Source: an uncultured Collinsella sp.
GTDB lineage: Bacteria > Actinomycetota > Coriobacteriia > Coriobacteriales > Coriobacteriaceae
Direction of reading: 5' to 3'
DNA length: 11,896 nt
NCBI GenBank assembly: GCA_938023085.1
Contig: CALHDP010000055.1
Span: forward strand, 1-11,896
Below are positions 6,179 through 11,896 of the stretch, piece after piece (the first letter of the stretch is position 1; every line of letters begins with the position of its first letter). A model generated the notes under the pieces. It made no database searches and was not told the DNA's origin. It saw only the letters and a program-made list of their open reading frames with translations. Both the position numbers and the translations under genes were made by a program.

Positions 6179-7072
6179 ATGTCCACCGTCACCACCATCA
6201 AGCGCGGCGGCCTCACCGCGGCCATCGATTCCATGGGAGCCCAGCTCACGAGCCTTGCCCTCGACGGCAACGAGTATCTGTGGCAGGGCGACCCGGCCTT
6301 TTGGGGCAAGCACGCGCCCATTCTGTTCCCCATCGTGGGATCGCTGCGCAACAACACGGCGACGTCTGCAGCCGGCACCTGCGAGATGCCGCGTCATGGC
6401 CTCGCGCGCATCGTCGAGCACAAGCTGGTCGAGGTTTCGGAGGACGGCTCCTCGGTAACTTACGAGATCGCCGATACGCCCGAGTCGCTCAAGGCTTTTC
6501 CCTTCCACTTTAAGCTCAACATGACCTATGCCCTAACCGGCGACGCCACGCTCACGCAGACCTTTGCCGTCACCAACACCGGCGACGTGGACCTGCCGTT
6601 CTCGGTGGGCGGCCACCCTGCATTTAACGTGCCCGCCCCCGGTGCCGAGGACGAGACGTTCGAGGACTACGAGCTGGCATTTACCGAGGCTTGGACCAAC
6701 GAGGCCCCCATCATCACGCCCGACGGTCTTATGACGTTCGAGGGCAGCTATAAGGCGCCCGATAACTCGGACGTGCTGCCCATCACGCACCGCAGCTTCG
6801 ATAACGATGCCATCATGTTCACCGATACCCCGGGCTCCACGCTCACGCTGCGCGGCCGCAAGTCGGGCCACGGCGTCAAGATCGACTTTGAGGGCTTTAA
6901 GTACATCGGCGTGTGGTCTGCCGCCAACGACGCTCCGTTTGTGGCGCTCGAGCCCTGGACCGGCCACACCACCATGGACACCGAGGACGACGTCTTTGAG
7001 CACAAGGCCAACACCATCACCTTGGCCCCCGGCGCTACCGATAAGCGTAGCTTTAGCGTCACGTTGCTCTAG
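6179..7072 (+). CDS. Aldose 1-epimerase family protein (LacX-like)
   Basis: This 297-residue cytoplasmic protein has the galactose mutarotase beta-sandwich pattern. It probably interconverts alpha and beta anomers of a sugar or sugar phosphate, although LacX-type members lack a well-defined substrate. Landmarks are WGKHAPILFPIVG (42-54), MPRHGLAR (70-77, His73), GGHPAFNVP (144-152, His146) and VALEPWTGHT (255-264, Glu258). The two histidines and the glutamate are the expected catalytic positions. The length is normal. The ATG at 6179 is chosen because TTTGGAGGA lies just upstream; an in-frame TTG at 6155 would start before that site. There is no sugar operon nearby, so the physiological sugar cannot be inferred. 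Confidence 0.9.
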   Translation: MSTVTTIKRGGLTAAIDSMGAQLTSLALDGNEYLWQGDPAFWGKHAPILFPIVGSLRNNTATSAAGTCEMPRHGLARIVEHKLVEVSEDGSSVTYEIADTPESLKAFPFHFKLNMTYALTGDATLTQTFAVTNTGDVDLPFSVGGHPAFNVPAPGAEDETFEDYELAFTEAWTNEAPIITPDGLMTFEGSYKAPDNSDVLPITHRSFDNDAIMFTDTPGSTLTLRGRKSGHGVKIDFEGFKYIGVWSAANDAPFVALEPWTGHTTMDTEDDVFEHKANTITLAPGATDKRSFSVTLL

Positions 7073-7077
7073 AGGTT

Positions 7078-7099
7078 CCGCCGTTCTAACGAACGGCGG
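7078..7099 (+). terminator. 9-bp hairpin after the epimerase gene, no U-run
   Basis: CCGCCGTTC (7078-7086) pairs perfectly with GAACGGCGG (7091-7099) around TAAC, starting 5 bases after the stop codon. It lacks a following T-run, so it may stabilise the 3' end or assist the stronger terminator 45 bases further on. Confidence 0.5.
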
Positions 7100-7143
7100 A
7101 CCGGTCGACGCTGCGCGCCACCCAGAGCGACAATTTGTCATTC

Positions 7144-7185
7144 AAAAGGCAAGGCATGACCAGAAGGTCTATGCCTTGCCTTTTT
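7144..7185 (+). terminator. Strong intrinsic terminator
   Basis: AAAAGGCAAGGCAT (7144-7157) pairs perfectly with ATGCCTTGCCTTTT (7171-7184), and a further GACC/GGTC stem extends it inward (7158-7161 with 7166-7169). Five T residues end the structure on the + strand. The A-run on the other side means it could also work on the minus strand. It separates the epimerase transcript from the ABC importer operon. Confidence 0.9.
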
Positions 7186-7396
7186 CATGCCAACTTGTTC
7201 GCTCTGGGCGGCGCTCGCTGGCATTGCCAAAACATCGGCGTCGCCGTTTCCGTCAAGGGTTTGGTGCATGGGGGACAGGTTGCTTTGCGCCAATCGTCCT
7301 CGTGTGTCTATTAATTTTTCGCGCACATGACGCGCTGCTGGTTGCGGGCGTATATCCTGTCTTATTGTCAGTAACGCAAAATAGGGAAGGCACCAG

Positions 7397-8323
7397 ATGC
7401 AACCTCGGCAACAGCGCGGCATGCAGACCCAGCCGGTATGCAGCCGTCGCATCTTTTTGGGTAGCGCTCTCGCTGCGAGCGCTTCCGTCATCGCCGGCGC
7501 GCTCGCCGGCTGTCAGCGCCCGTCCACGCTCAAGGTGGTTCAGCCCACGACGGGCGGCGGTCGCGACGACCTGTCCGATTCCGTGATCGGCAAGGACAAG
7601 ATCCGCATTGGCATGGAAGCGGCCTACGCCCCGTACAACTGGCAGGTTTCCGAAGCCAGTGAGTACACCATCCCCATCGACAACGTGCAGGGCGCCTATG
7701 CCGATGGCTACGACGTGCAGATCGCCAAGATCGTCTGCAAGGCCCTCGGTGGCGAGCCCGTTGCCGTCAAGCAGAGCTTCTCGGGCCTTATCGATTCGCT
7801 CAACAACGGCCAGATCGACCTCATCATCGCCGGCATGAGCGCCACGCCCGAGCGCGAGGAGTCGGTCGGCTTCTCCGACCCGTACTTCATTGGCTACTTT
7901 GGCCTGTTCGTAAAAGAGGGTTCCCCCTACCAAAACGCCACCAAGCTCAGCGACTTTAGCGGTGCCACGGTACTCGGCCAAAAGGACACCATGCTCGATA
8001 CCGTCATCGACGAGATCCCGGGCGTTGTCCACAAGAACCCGGTCGATTCGGTTCCCACGGTGTTCTCGAACCTGCTGCAGGGCACCTGCGACGCCGTGAC
8101 CTACAATACCGAGAACGAGAAGGGCTATATGGCCCAAAATCCGGGCATTGTCCCCATTCACTTTGCCGAGGGCGAGGGCTTTAAGCAGGAGGTCACGGCA
8201 AACGTCGGTTGCCGCAAGGGCTCGGATAAGCTGCTTAAGCTCATCGATAAGACGCTCAAGGGCGTCAGCCAGGAGGAGCGCAACCAAATGTGGGATGCGT
8301 GCCTCGATCGTCAGCCGGCATAG
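7397..8323 (+). CDS. Polar amino acid ABC transporter, substrate-binding lipoprotein
   Basis: This 308-residue protein is the extracellular receptor of the importer, anchored to the outer face of the membrane by lipid. Its signal peptide has a twin-arginine-like start (SRRIFLGS, 16-23) and a lipobox LAGC (36-39) with lipidated Cys39. The mature part is a family-3 solute-binding domain. Typical landmarks are IRIGMEAAYAPYNW (69-82), DGYDVQIAKIV (103-113), LIDSLNNGQIDLIIAGMSATPERE (131-154, Arg153 as the expected carboxylate-binding residue) and FSDPYF (159-164). The ATG at 7397 is supported by AGGGAAGG (7383-7390). The permease gene begins 9 bases after the stop, and its ribosome binding site overlaps the stop codon. 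Amino acid specificity (polar, acidic or cystine) cannot be assigned. Confidence 0.92.
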   Translation: MQPRQQRGMQTQPVCSRRIFLGSALAASASVIAGALAGCQRPSTLKVVQPTTGGGRDDLSDSVIGKDKIRIGMEAAYAPYNWQVSEASEYTIPIDNVQGAYADGYDVQIAKIVCKALGGEPVAVKQSFSGLIDSLNNGQIDLIIAGMSATPEREESVGFSDPYFIGYFGLFVKEGSPYQNATKLSDFSGATVLGQKDTMLDTVIDEIPGVVHKNPVDSVPTVFSNLLQGTCDAVTYNTENEKGYMAQNPGIVPIHFAEGEGFKQEVTANVGCRKGSDKLLKLIDKTLKGVSQEERNQMWDACLDRQPA

Positions 8324-8332
8324 GGAGGCAGC

Positions 8333-9481
8333 ATGAAAACTATTAATCGCCTGGCCTCCTTTATCAAGTCCGACCACCGTTATGTGTACCTGGGCACGAG
8401 CGTTATCGCGGCGCTCGGTCTGGCGTTTAGCCAGCGCAACCCCACGCCGCTGAGCTTTTTGGCACCTACGGGCGTGTTCCAAGACTGCCTCTGGGCAATC
8501 CTTTGGGCCTGGCTCGTCGTATCGGTGGCGGCGCTGGTCACCAAGCTTATGCACTGGAACGACTATCGCGAAACGTCGCCATTTGCTTCCGAGCGCTTCC
8601 GTCGCGGCGCGCGCCTGGGCAGCTATGCCGTGGTCGCCATCGCGACGATCTTCTTTATCGACCGTTGCGTCATGTCGTTTATCGACCTGGTGCAGGTGAG
8701 CATTGTCTCGGACTCCAATCCCAGCGACTTTTTGCCGAGCCTGGTCTACATGACCTACAAGAGCGGGGACTTCTTTATCCGCGGTATCGAGATCACCATC
8801 GCACTTGCGACCTTCGGCACCGTCATCGCCTTTTTCCTGGCGCTGCTCTTTGTGTTCCTGCGTATTCAGACGTTCGACCGCGTGGACAACGATCTCACAC
8901 GCTTTTTCAAAAGCATCGGCCGCGGCTTTGCGACCATCTACTCCACCATCGTGCGCGGCACGCCCATGATGGTCCAGGGCCTGCTCATCTATTACGCGGG
9001 CTTCACCGTTTTGCGCGGCATGGGCTTCGAGACCGCCCAGGCCAACCAGATCTGGAGTACCTTCACCGCCGGCCTCGTCACCATCTCGCTCAACTCCACC
9101 GCCTACATGATGGAGGTCCTGCGCGGAGGCATCGAGTCCATCGACGCCGGCCAAGCCGAGGCGGCGCGCTCGTTGGGTCTGTCGCAGTGGCAGGCCATGC
9201 GCAAGGTCGTGTTCCCCCAGGGTATTAAAAACGCGATCCCCGCACTTACCAACGAGCTCATCATCAACATCAAGGACTCGTCGGTGCTCTCGGTCATCGG
9301 CGTGTTCGACCTCATGTACGCCACCACCACTGTCGCCGGCGTGTACTACCGCCAGATGGAGGTCTACTGCGTGGCGCTCGTGGTCTACCTGATCCTGACG
9401 CTCGTGGCGAGCCGCCTGCTCGAGGCCTTTGGCAAAAAGCTCGGCGCCGAGGCTCCGGCAACGCTGCCCAGCTCCAACTAG
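8333..9481 (+). CDS. Polar amino acid ABC transporter, permease with N-terminal extension
   Basis: This 382-residue membrane protein is the channel subunit, probably a homodimer. The C-terminal 235 residues are a standard HisM/GlnP-type permease, starting at GIEITIALATFGTV (151-164). The ATPase-docking EAA motif is EAARSLGLSQWQAMRK (276-291), followed by Pro and Gly at FPQGIK. The first 150 residues are unusual for the family, which often has about 220 residues. They hold three hydrophobic segments (about 17-33, 50-72, 98-115) before the permease core. GGGAGG (8323-8328) overlaps the preceding stop codon and supports the ATG. The ATPase gene follows 22 bases downstream. Confidence 0.92.
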   Translation: MKTINRLASFIKSDHRYVYLGTSVIAALGLAFSQRNPTPLSFLAPTGVFQDCLWAILWAWLVVSVAALVTKLMHWNDYRETSPFASERFRRGARLGSYAVVAIATIFFIDRCVMSFIDLVQVSIVSDSNPSDFLPSLVYMTYKSGDFFIRGIEITIALATFGTVIAFFLALLFVFLRIQTFDRVDNDLTRFFKSIGRGFATIYSTIVRGTPMMVQGLLIYYAGFTVLRGMGFETAQANQIWSTFTAGLVTISLNSTAYMMEVLRGGIESIDAGQAEAARSLGLSQWQAMRKVVFPQGIKNAIPALTNELIINIKDSSVLSVIGVFDLMYATTTVAGVYYRQMEVYCVALVVYLILTLVASRLLEAFGKKLGAEAPATLPSSN

Positions 9482-9503
9482 GCTCAAGACGAGGAGAATC
9501 ATC

Positions 9504-10289
9504 ATGGCAGATACCGCCACTACCGGCACCGCGGCCGCCGCACAGACCAATGAGCCGCTCATCCGCGTCGAGGGCCTGCGCAAGAGCTTCGGCTCGCTCG
9601 AGGTGCTCAAGGGCATCGACCTGTCCGTTAACCCCGGCGAGGTCGTCACCATTATCGGCGCCTCGGGCTCGGGCAAGTCGACCTTCCTGCGCTGCCTCAA
9701 CCTACTCGAGACCCCGGACGCGGGCCACATCTGGTTCCACGGTCAGGACCTTACGGCCGAGCGCTGCAATATCAATAAACTCCGCGAGGACATCGGCATG
9801 GTGTTCCAGGGCTTTAACCTGTTCAACAACATGGACGTGCTCGACAACTGCACGCTTGCGCCCGTCACGCTCAAAAAGATGAGCAAGGCCGAGGCCGAGA
9901 AGGTCGCGATGGAGCATCTGACGAGCGTGGGGCTCGAAAAGTTCGCGCACGCCGCCGTGGGTCGCCTGTCCGGTGGCCAGAAGCAGCGCGTGGCCATCGC
10001 GCGCGCCCTGTGCATGAATCCGCAGATCATGCTGTTCGACGAGCCGACTTCGGCACTCGACCCCGAGATCGTGGGCGAGGTGCTCGAGGTCATGCGCAAG
10101 CTCGCGGCCGACGGCATGACCATGGTCGTCGTCACGCACGAGATGGCCTTTGCCCGAACCGTGTCCGACCGCGTGGTCTTTATGGACAAGGGCGTGGTGC
10201 TCGAGGACGCCGCGCCGGCCGAGCTCTTCGGCAACCCCAAACACCAGCGCACTCGCGAGTTCCTCTCTCGCTATCTCGAGGACAAATAA
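9504..10289 (+). CDS. Polar amino acid ABC transporter, ATP-binding protein (GlnQ-like)
   Basis: This 261-residue cytoplasmic ATPase drives the importer. All motifs are intact: Walker A GASGSGKST (52-60), Q-loop VFQGFNLF (100-107), signature LSGGQKQRVAIARAL (155-169), Walker B IMLFDEPTSALD (175-186) and H-loop VTHEMAFA (210-217). GEVVTIIGASGSGKS and the DEPTSALDPE-type ending are typical of polar amino acid transporter ATPases. The ATG at 9504 is preferred over an upstream in-frame start at 9429 because GAGGAG precedes it and the extra residues would overlap the permease gene. The first 18 residues are Ala/Thr-rich and probably disordered. Confidence 0.95.
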   Translation: MADTATTGTAAAAQTNEPLIRVEGLRKSFGSLEVLKGIDLSVNPGEVVTIIGASGSGKSTFLRCLNLLETPDAGHIWFHGQDLTAERCNINKLREDIGMVFQGFNLFNNMDVLDNCTLAPVTLKKMSKAEAEKVAMEHLTSVGLEKFAHAAVGRLSGGQKQRVAIARALCMNPQIMLFDEPTSALDPEIVGEVLEVMRKLAADGMTMVVVTHEMAFARTVSDRVVFMDKGVVLEDAAPAELFGNPKHQRTREFLSRYLEDK

Positions 10290-10313
10290 CCGACGCAAAC
10301 GCTTACGTTGCAG

Positions 10314-10337
10314 GGCCGCTCCCGTGGGGCGGCCTTT
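10314..10337 (+). terminator. Candidate intrinsic terminator after the importer operon
   Basis: GGCCGC (10314-10319) pairs with GCGGCC (10329-10334) and is followed by only TTT. It lies 25 bases after the ATPase stop and 24 bases before the M20 start. The short U-run makes partial termination or read-through plausible. Confidence 0.5.
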
Positions 10338-10360
10338 GTCGTCACAATCGAAAGGATGTC

Positions 10361-11776
10361 ATGGCCGAGGTTTGGCGCTTCTTTGCGCATGAGGACGATT
10401 TTGCCGATATAGACGAGGCCGGCGCGTGCGAACGCCTGGGCCGCGTGCTGTCGTTTCCGACCGTCTCGAGCATGGATGCCGAGGCGGTGGACTGGCAACC
10501 CTTCGACGACCTGCGCGCCTATATGCAGCAGGCCTGGCCGCGCGTGTTTGCGGCGGGCAAGGTCGAGCTTATCGACCATTCGCTGCTGGTGGCGCTTGCC
10601 GGCAGCGATCCGGCTCTTAAGCCCGTTATGCTCATGGGTCACATGGACGTGGTCCCCGTGGTGCCGGGTACCGAGGCCGACTGGACGCACGCCCCCTTTA
10701 GCGGGCACGTGGACGACACCTACATCTGGGGCCGCGGCGCGATCGACATGAAAGACCAGGTCGCAGGCATTCTCGAGGCTGTCGAGTATGCGCTGGCGCA
10801 CGGTTGGCAGCACGAGCGCACACTGCTCCTGGCCTTTGGCCAGGACGAGGAAACCACGCAGTACGGCGCAGGCGCCATCGGCCGCGTGCTCGAGGAGCGC
10901 GGTGTTGAGCTCGAATTCCTGATCGACGAGGGCGACTACCGCATCGTTCCGGCTGCCGAGTATAGCGCGGGCGAGGGTTGGCTCATGCACGCCGACCTGG
11001 CTGAGAAAGGTTATGCCGACATCGCGCTCAAGACAAAGAGCGCGGGTGGACATTCTTCCAACCCCTACGGCGGCACGTCGCTCGAGGTGCTCAGCCGTGC
11101 CATTACCGCAATCTGCGATATCGAGTGGCCGATGCGCGTGACCGACTTGCTTGCCGCCCAGCTCGTCGAGTTGGGGCTCTACACGGCCGATGAAATTGCC
11201 GCTAACGGAGATGCCATTGTCCGCGATTGCCTCGCCAGCAAGAAGCTCTATCCGCAGGTGACGACCACCTGCGCGCCCACGCAGATTGAGGGTGGTAGCA
11301 CCGGCGCCAATGTAATGCCGCAGGATATGTGGGCCAACATAAACTTCCGCATGCTCGAGGGCACGAGCGTGGCCGACGTTGTGGCGCGCTGCCGTGAGGC
11401 GGTTGCCGGGGCGGACCTTGCCGATCGTGTCGAAGTGGAGCTGGGCCCCGGAAGCTCCGAACCCTCGCCGTCCCCGCGCATCGGTGGTCCCGGCCTCGAG
11501 GCGGTTCGCTCCATCGCCGCCCGCTATTTCCGTGATCCAAAGGGGACGGAGGAAAACGGATCGTTCGGGCCAGTGGCAATTGTGCCCTCGACCGTGATCG
11601 GTGCGACCGACGCTGCCAACTACCAGCACATTTGCCCTGAGTGCATTCGCTTCTCGGCCTTTGTGGTTGATGATGACGAGTGCGATCGCGGCGTCCACGG
11701 CACCAACGAGCGCATCACCCGCCGCGCCTACCTCCAGGGCATCCGATTCCTCGTCGCTCTGCTCCAAACGCTCTAG
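10361..11776 (+). CDS. M20 family metallopeptidase (carboxypeptidase Ss1/CPS1-like)
   Basis: This 471-residue zinc-type hydrolase should cleave dipeptides or N-acyl amino acids in the cytoplasm; there is no signal peptide. Visible motifs are MGHMDVVPV (92-100, His94 and Asp96), PFSGHVDDTYIWGRGAIDMKD (112-132, bridging Asp129), FGQDEET (159-165, Glu163 base and Glu164 ligand), FLIDEGDY (186-193), the dimerisation-domain lid AGGHSSNPYGGTS (228-240, His231) and GVHGTNERI (444-452, His446). The PFSG...GRGA.D spacing resembles the carboxypeptidase CPS1 branch. AAAGGA (10351-10356) supports the ATG. The stop lies one base before a truncated palindromic repeat. Co-orientation with the amino acid importer suggests a role in amino acid supply, which is inference. 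Confidence 0.9.
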   Translation: MAEVWRFFAHEDDFADIDEAGACERLGRVLSFPTVSSMDAEAVDWQPFDDLRAYMQQAWPRVFAAGKVELIDHSLLVALAGSDPALKPVMLMGHMDVVPVVPGTEADWTHAPFSGHVDDTYIWGRGAIDMKDQVAGILEAVEYALAHGWQHERTLLLAFGQDEETTQYGAGAIGRVLEERGVELEFLIDEGDYRIVPAAEYSAGEGWLMHADLAEKGYADIALKTKSAGGHSSNPYGGTSLEVLSRAITAICDIEWPMRVTDLLAAQLVELGLYTADEIAANGDAIVRDCLASKKLYPQVTTTCAPTQIEGGSTGANVMPQDMWANINFRMLEGTSVADVVARCREAVAGADLADRVEVELGPGSSEPSPSPRIGGPGLEAVRSIAARYFRDPKGTEENGSFGPVAIVPSTVIGATDAANYQHICPECIRFSAFVVDDDECDRGVHGTNERITRRAYLQGIRFLVALLQTL

Positions 11777-11803
11777 AATGTGACAAAGCGACAGTCCCTT
11801 TGT
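11777..11803. repeat. 33-bp palindromic repeat, copy 4, truncated
   Basis: The left arm AATGTGACAAAG (11777-11788) and centre match copies 1-3. The right arm stops after CTTTGT (11798-11803), where the terminal inverted repeat begins. About six bases of the expected arm are missing, so the structure is reduced to a short stem. It starts directly after the M20 stop codon. Confidence 0.85.
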
Positions 11804-11893
11804 TGGCCGTTGGGGACGTTCTTAAACGACTAGCCGTCAAGGAACGTCCATTACAGTCGAAATTGTCAGCCCGGGACCGTCTCGGGCTACGAT
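11802..11893. repeat. Right arm of the window-terminal inverted repeat
   Basis: This is the inverted counterpart of 1-92, ungapped with 9 mismatches. It keeps both internal hairpins: AGCCCG/CGGGCT at 11868-11873 and 11883-11888, and GGACGTTC/GAACGTCC at 11814-11821 and 11842-11849. It has one copy of the unit that is duplicated at the left end. The last three window bases continue beyond the matched part. Confidence 0.85.
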
Positions 11894-11896
11894 TGA

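Larger units (their letters stand above)
7073..7396. other. Gene-free region before the amino acid ABC importer
   Basis: This stretch contains a U-run-less hairpin (7078-7099), a strong intrinsic terminator (7144-7185) and then about 210 bases leading to the binding-protein gene. I find no gene, riboswitch or T-box signature. A weak promoter candidate is TTGCGC at 7285-7290 with TATTAA at 7309-7314, spacing 18. Its transcript would have a leader of about 75 bases. Confidence 0.6.

Noticed and set aside
7187..7396. Riboswitch or T-box leader before the amino acid importer
   Set aside because: I looked for conserved T-box and known riboswitch cores and found none; the predicted leader is also short.
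7253..9730. 825-codon open frame on the minus strand opposite the ABC importer operon
   Set aside because: It is antisense to three well-conserved genes with intact motifs. Its composition (rich in His, Arg, Gly, Val) is that of a GC-rich shadow frame, and it has no recognisable domain.
10271..11767. 498-codon open frame on the minus strand opposite the M20 peptidase
   Set aside because: The + strand frame has a full set of metallopeptidase motifs and a ribosome binding site. The antisense frame is a composition artefact.
1..11896. Composite transposon bounded by the terminal inverted repeats
   Set aside because: No transposase or recombinase gene lies inside, the cargo is ordinary metabolism, and the arms lie at contig-like ends where an assembly break explains them.

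Overview
The window looks like part of a chromosome of a high-GC, Gram-positive gut actinobacterium, most likely Collinsella or a close Coriobacteriaceae relative. This rests on the GC-rich coding style, the lipoprotein-anchored ABC importer, and short palindromic repeats ending in CCCTTTGTCACA-type arms that I associate with Collinsella. The taxonomic call is inference, because no rRNA or other marker gene is present. The coding content is mostly ordinary chromosomal metabolism and transport. I see no transposase, integrase, phage gene, tRNA, rRNA or CRISPR array.

Layout. Positions 1-452 hold no gene but are dense in repeats: a 92-bp arm whose inverted copy closes the window (11802-11893), a 24-bp tandem duplication, and a perfect 28-bp inverted repeat enclosing 96 bp. 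Next come a pyridoxal/pyridoxamine kinase gene and an overlapping small cysteine-rich TIGR04076-type gene (453-1599). An AAA_14/DUF4143-type ATPase (1782-3143) follows; three direct repeats spaced exactly 33 bp lie upstream of it, and its arginine codon use differs from its neighbours. On the minus strand an MFS exporter (3737-4972) is followed by a low-molecular-weight protein tyrosine phosphatase (3239-3685). Across a divergent intergenic region lie an unrecognised single-pass membrane protein (5233-6099) and a LacX-like aldose 1-epimerase family protein (6179-7072). After a strong intrinsic terminator comes a complete polar amino acid ABC importer: Tat-type lipoprotein binding protein, permease with an unusual N-terminal extension, and ATPase (7397-10289). 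An M20 metallopeptidase (10361-11776) follows on the same strand.

How the genes work together. The clearest unit is the importer at 7397-10289, with tight spacing and all three components of a polar amino acid transporter. The M20 peptidase downstream could supply or process amino acids or dipeptides, but a GC-rich hairpin separates it, so it may be a separate unit. The kinase and TIGR04076 genes overlap and are probably translationally coupled. The MFS and phosphatase genes are probably co-transcribed.

The most interesting signals are non-coding. Four copies of a 33-bp palindrome lie at gene ends or between genes, and the complete copies show paired base changes that keep the stem. The two window ends are inverted copies of a different repeat, which suggests the contig was cut where a dispersed repeat could not be assembled through. 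No clearly novel multi-gene system is visible.
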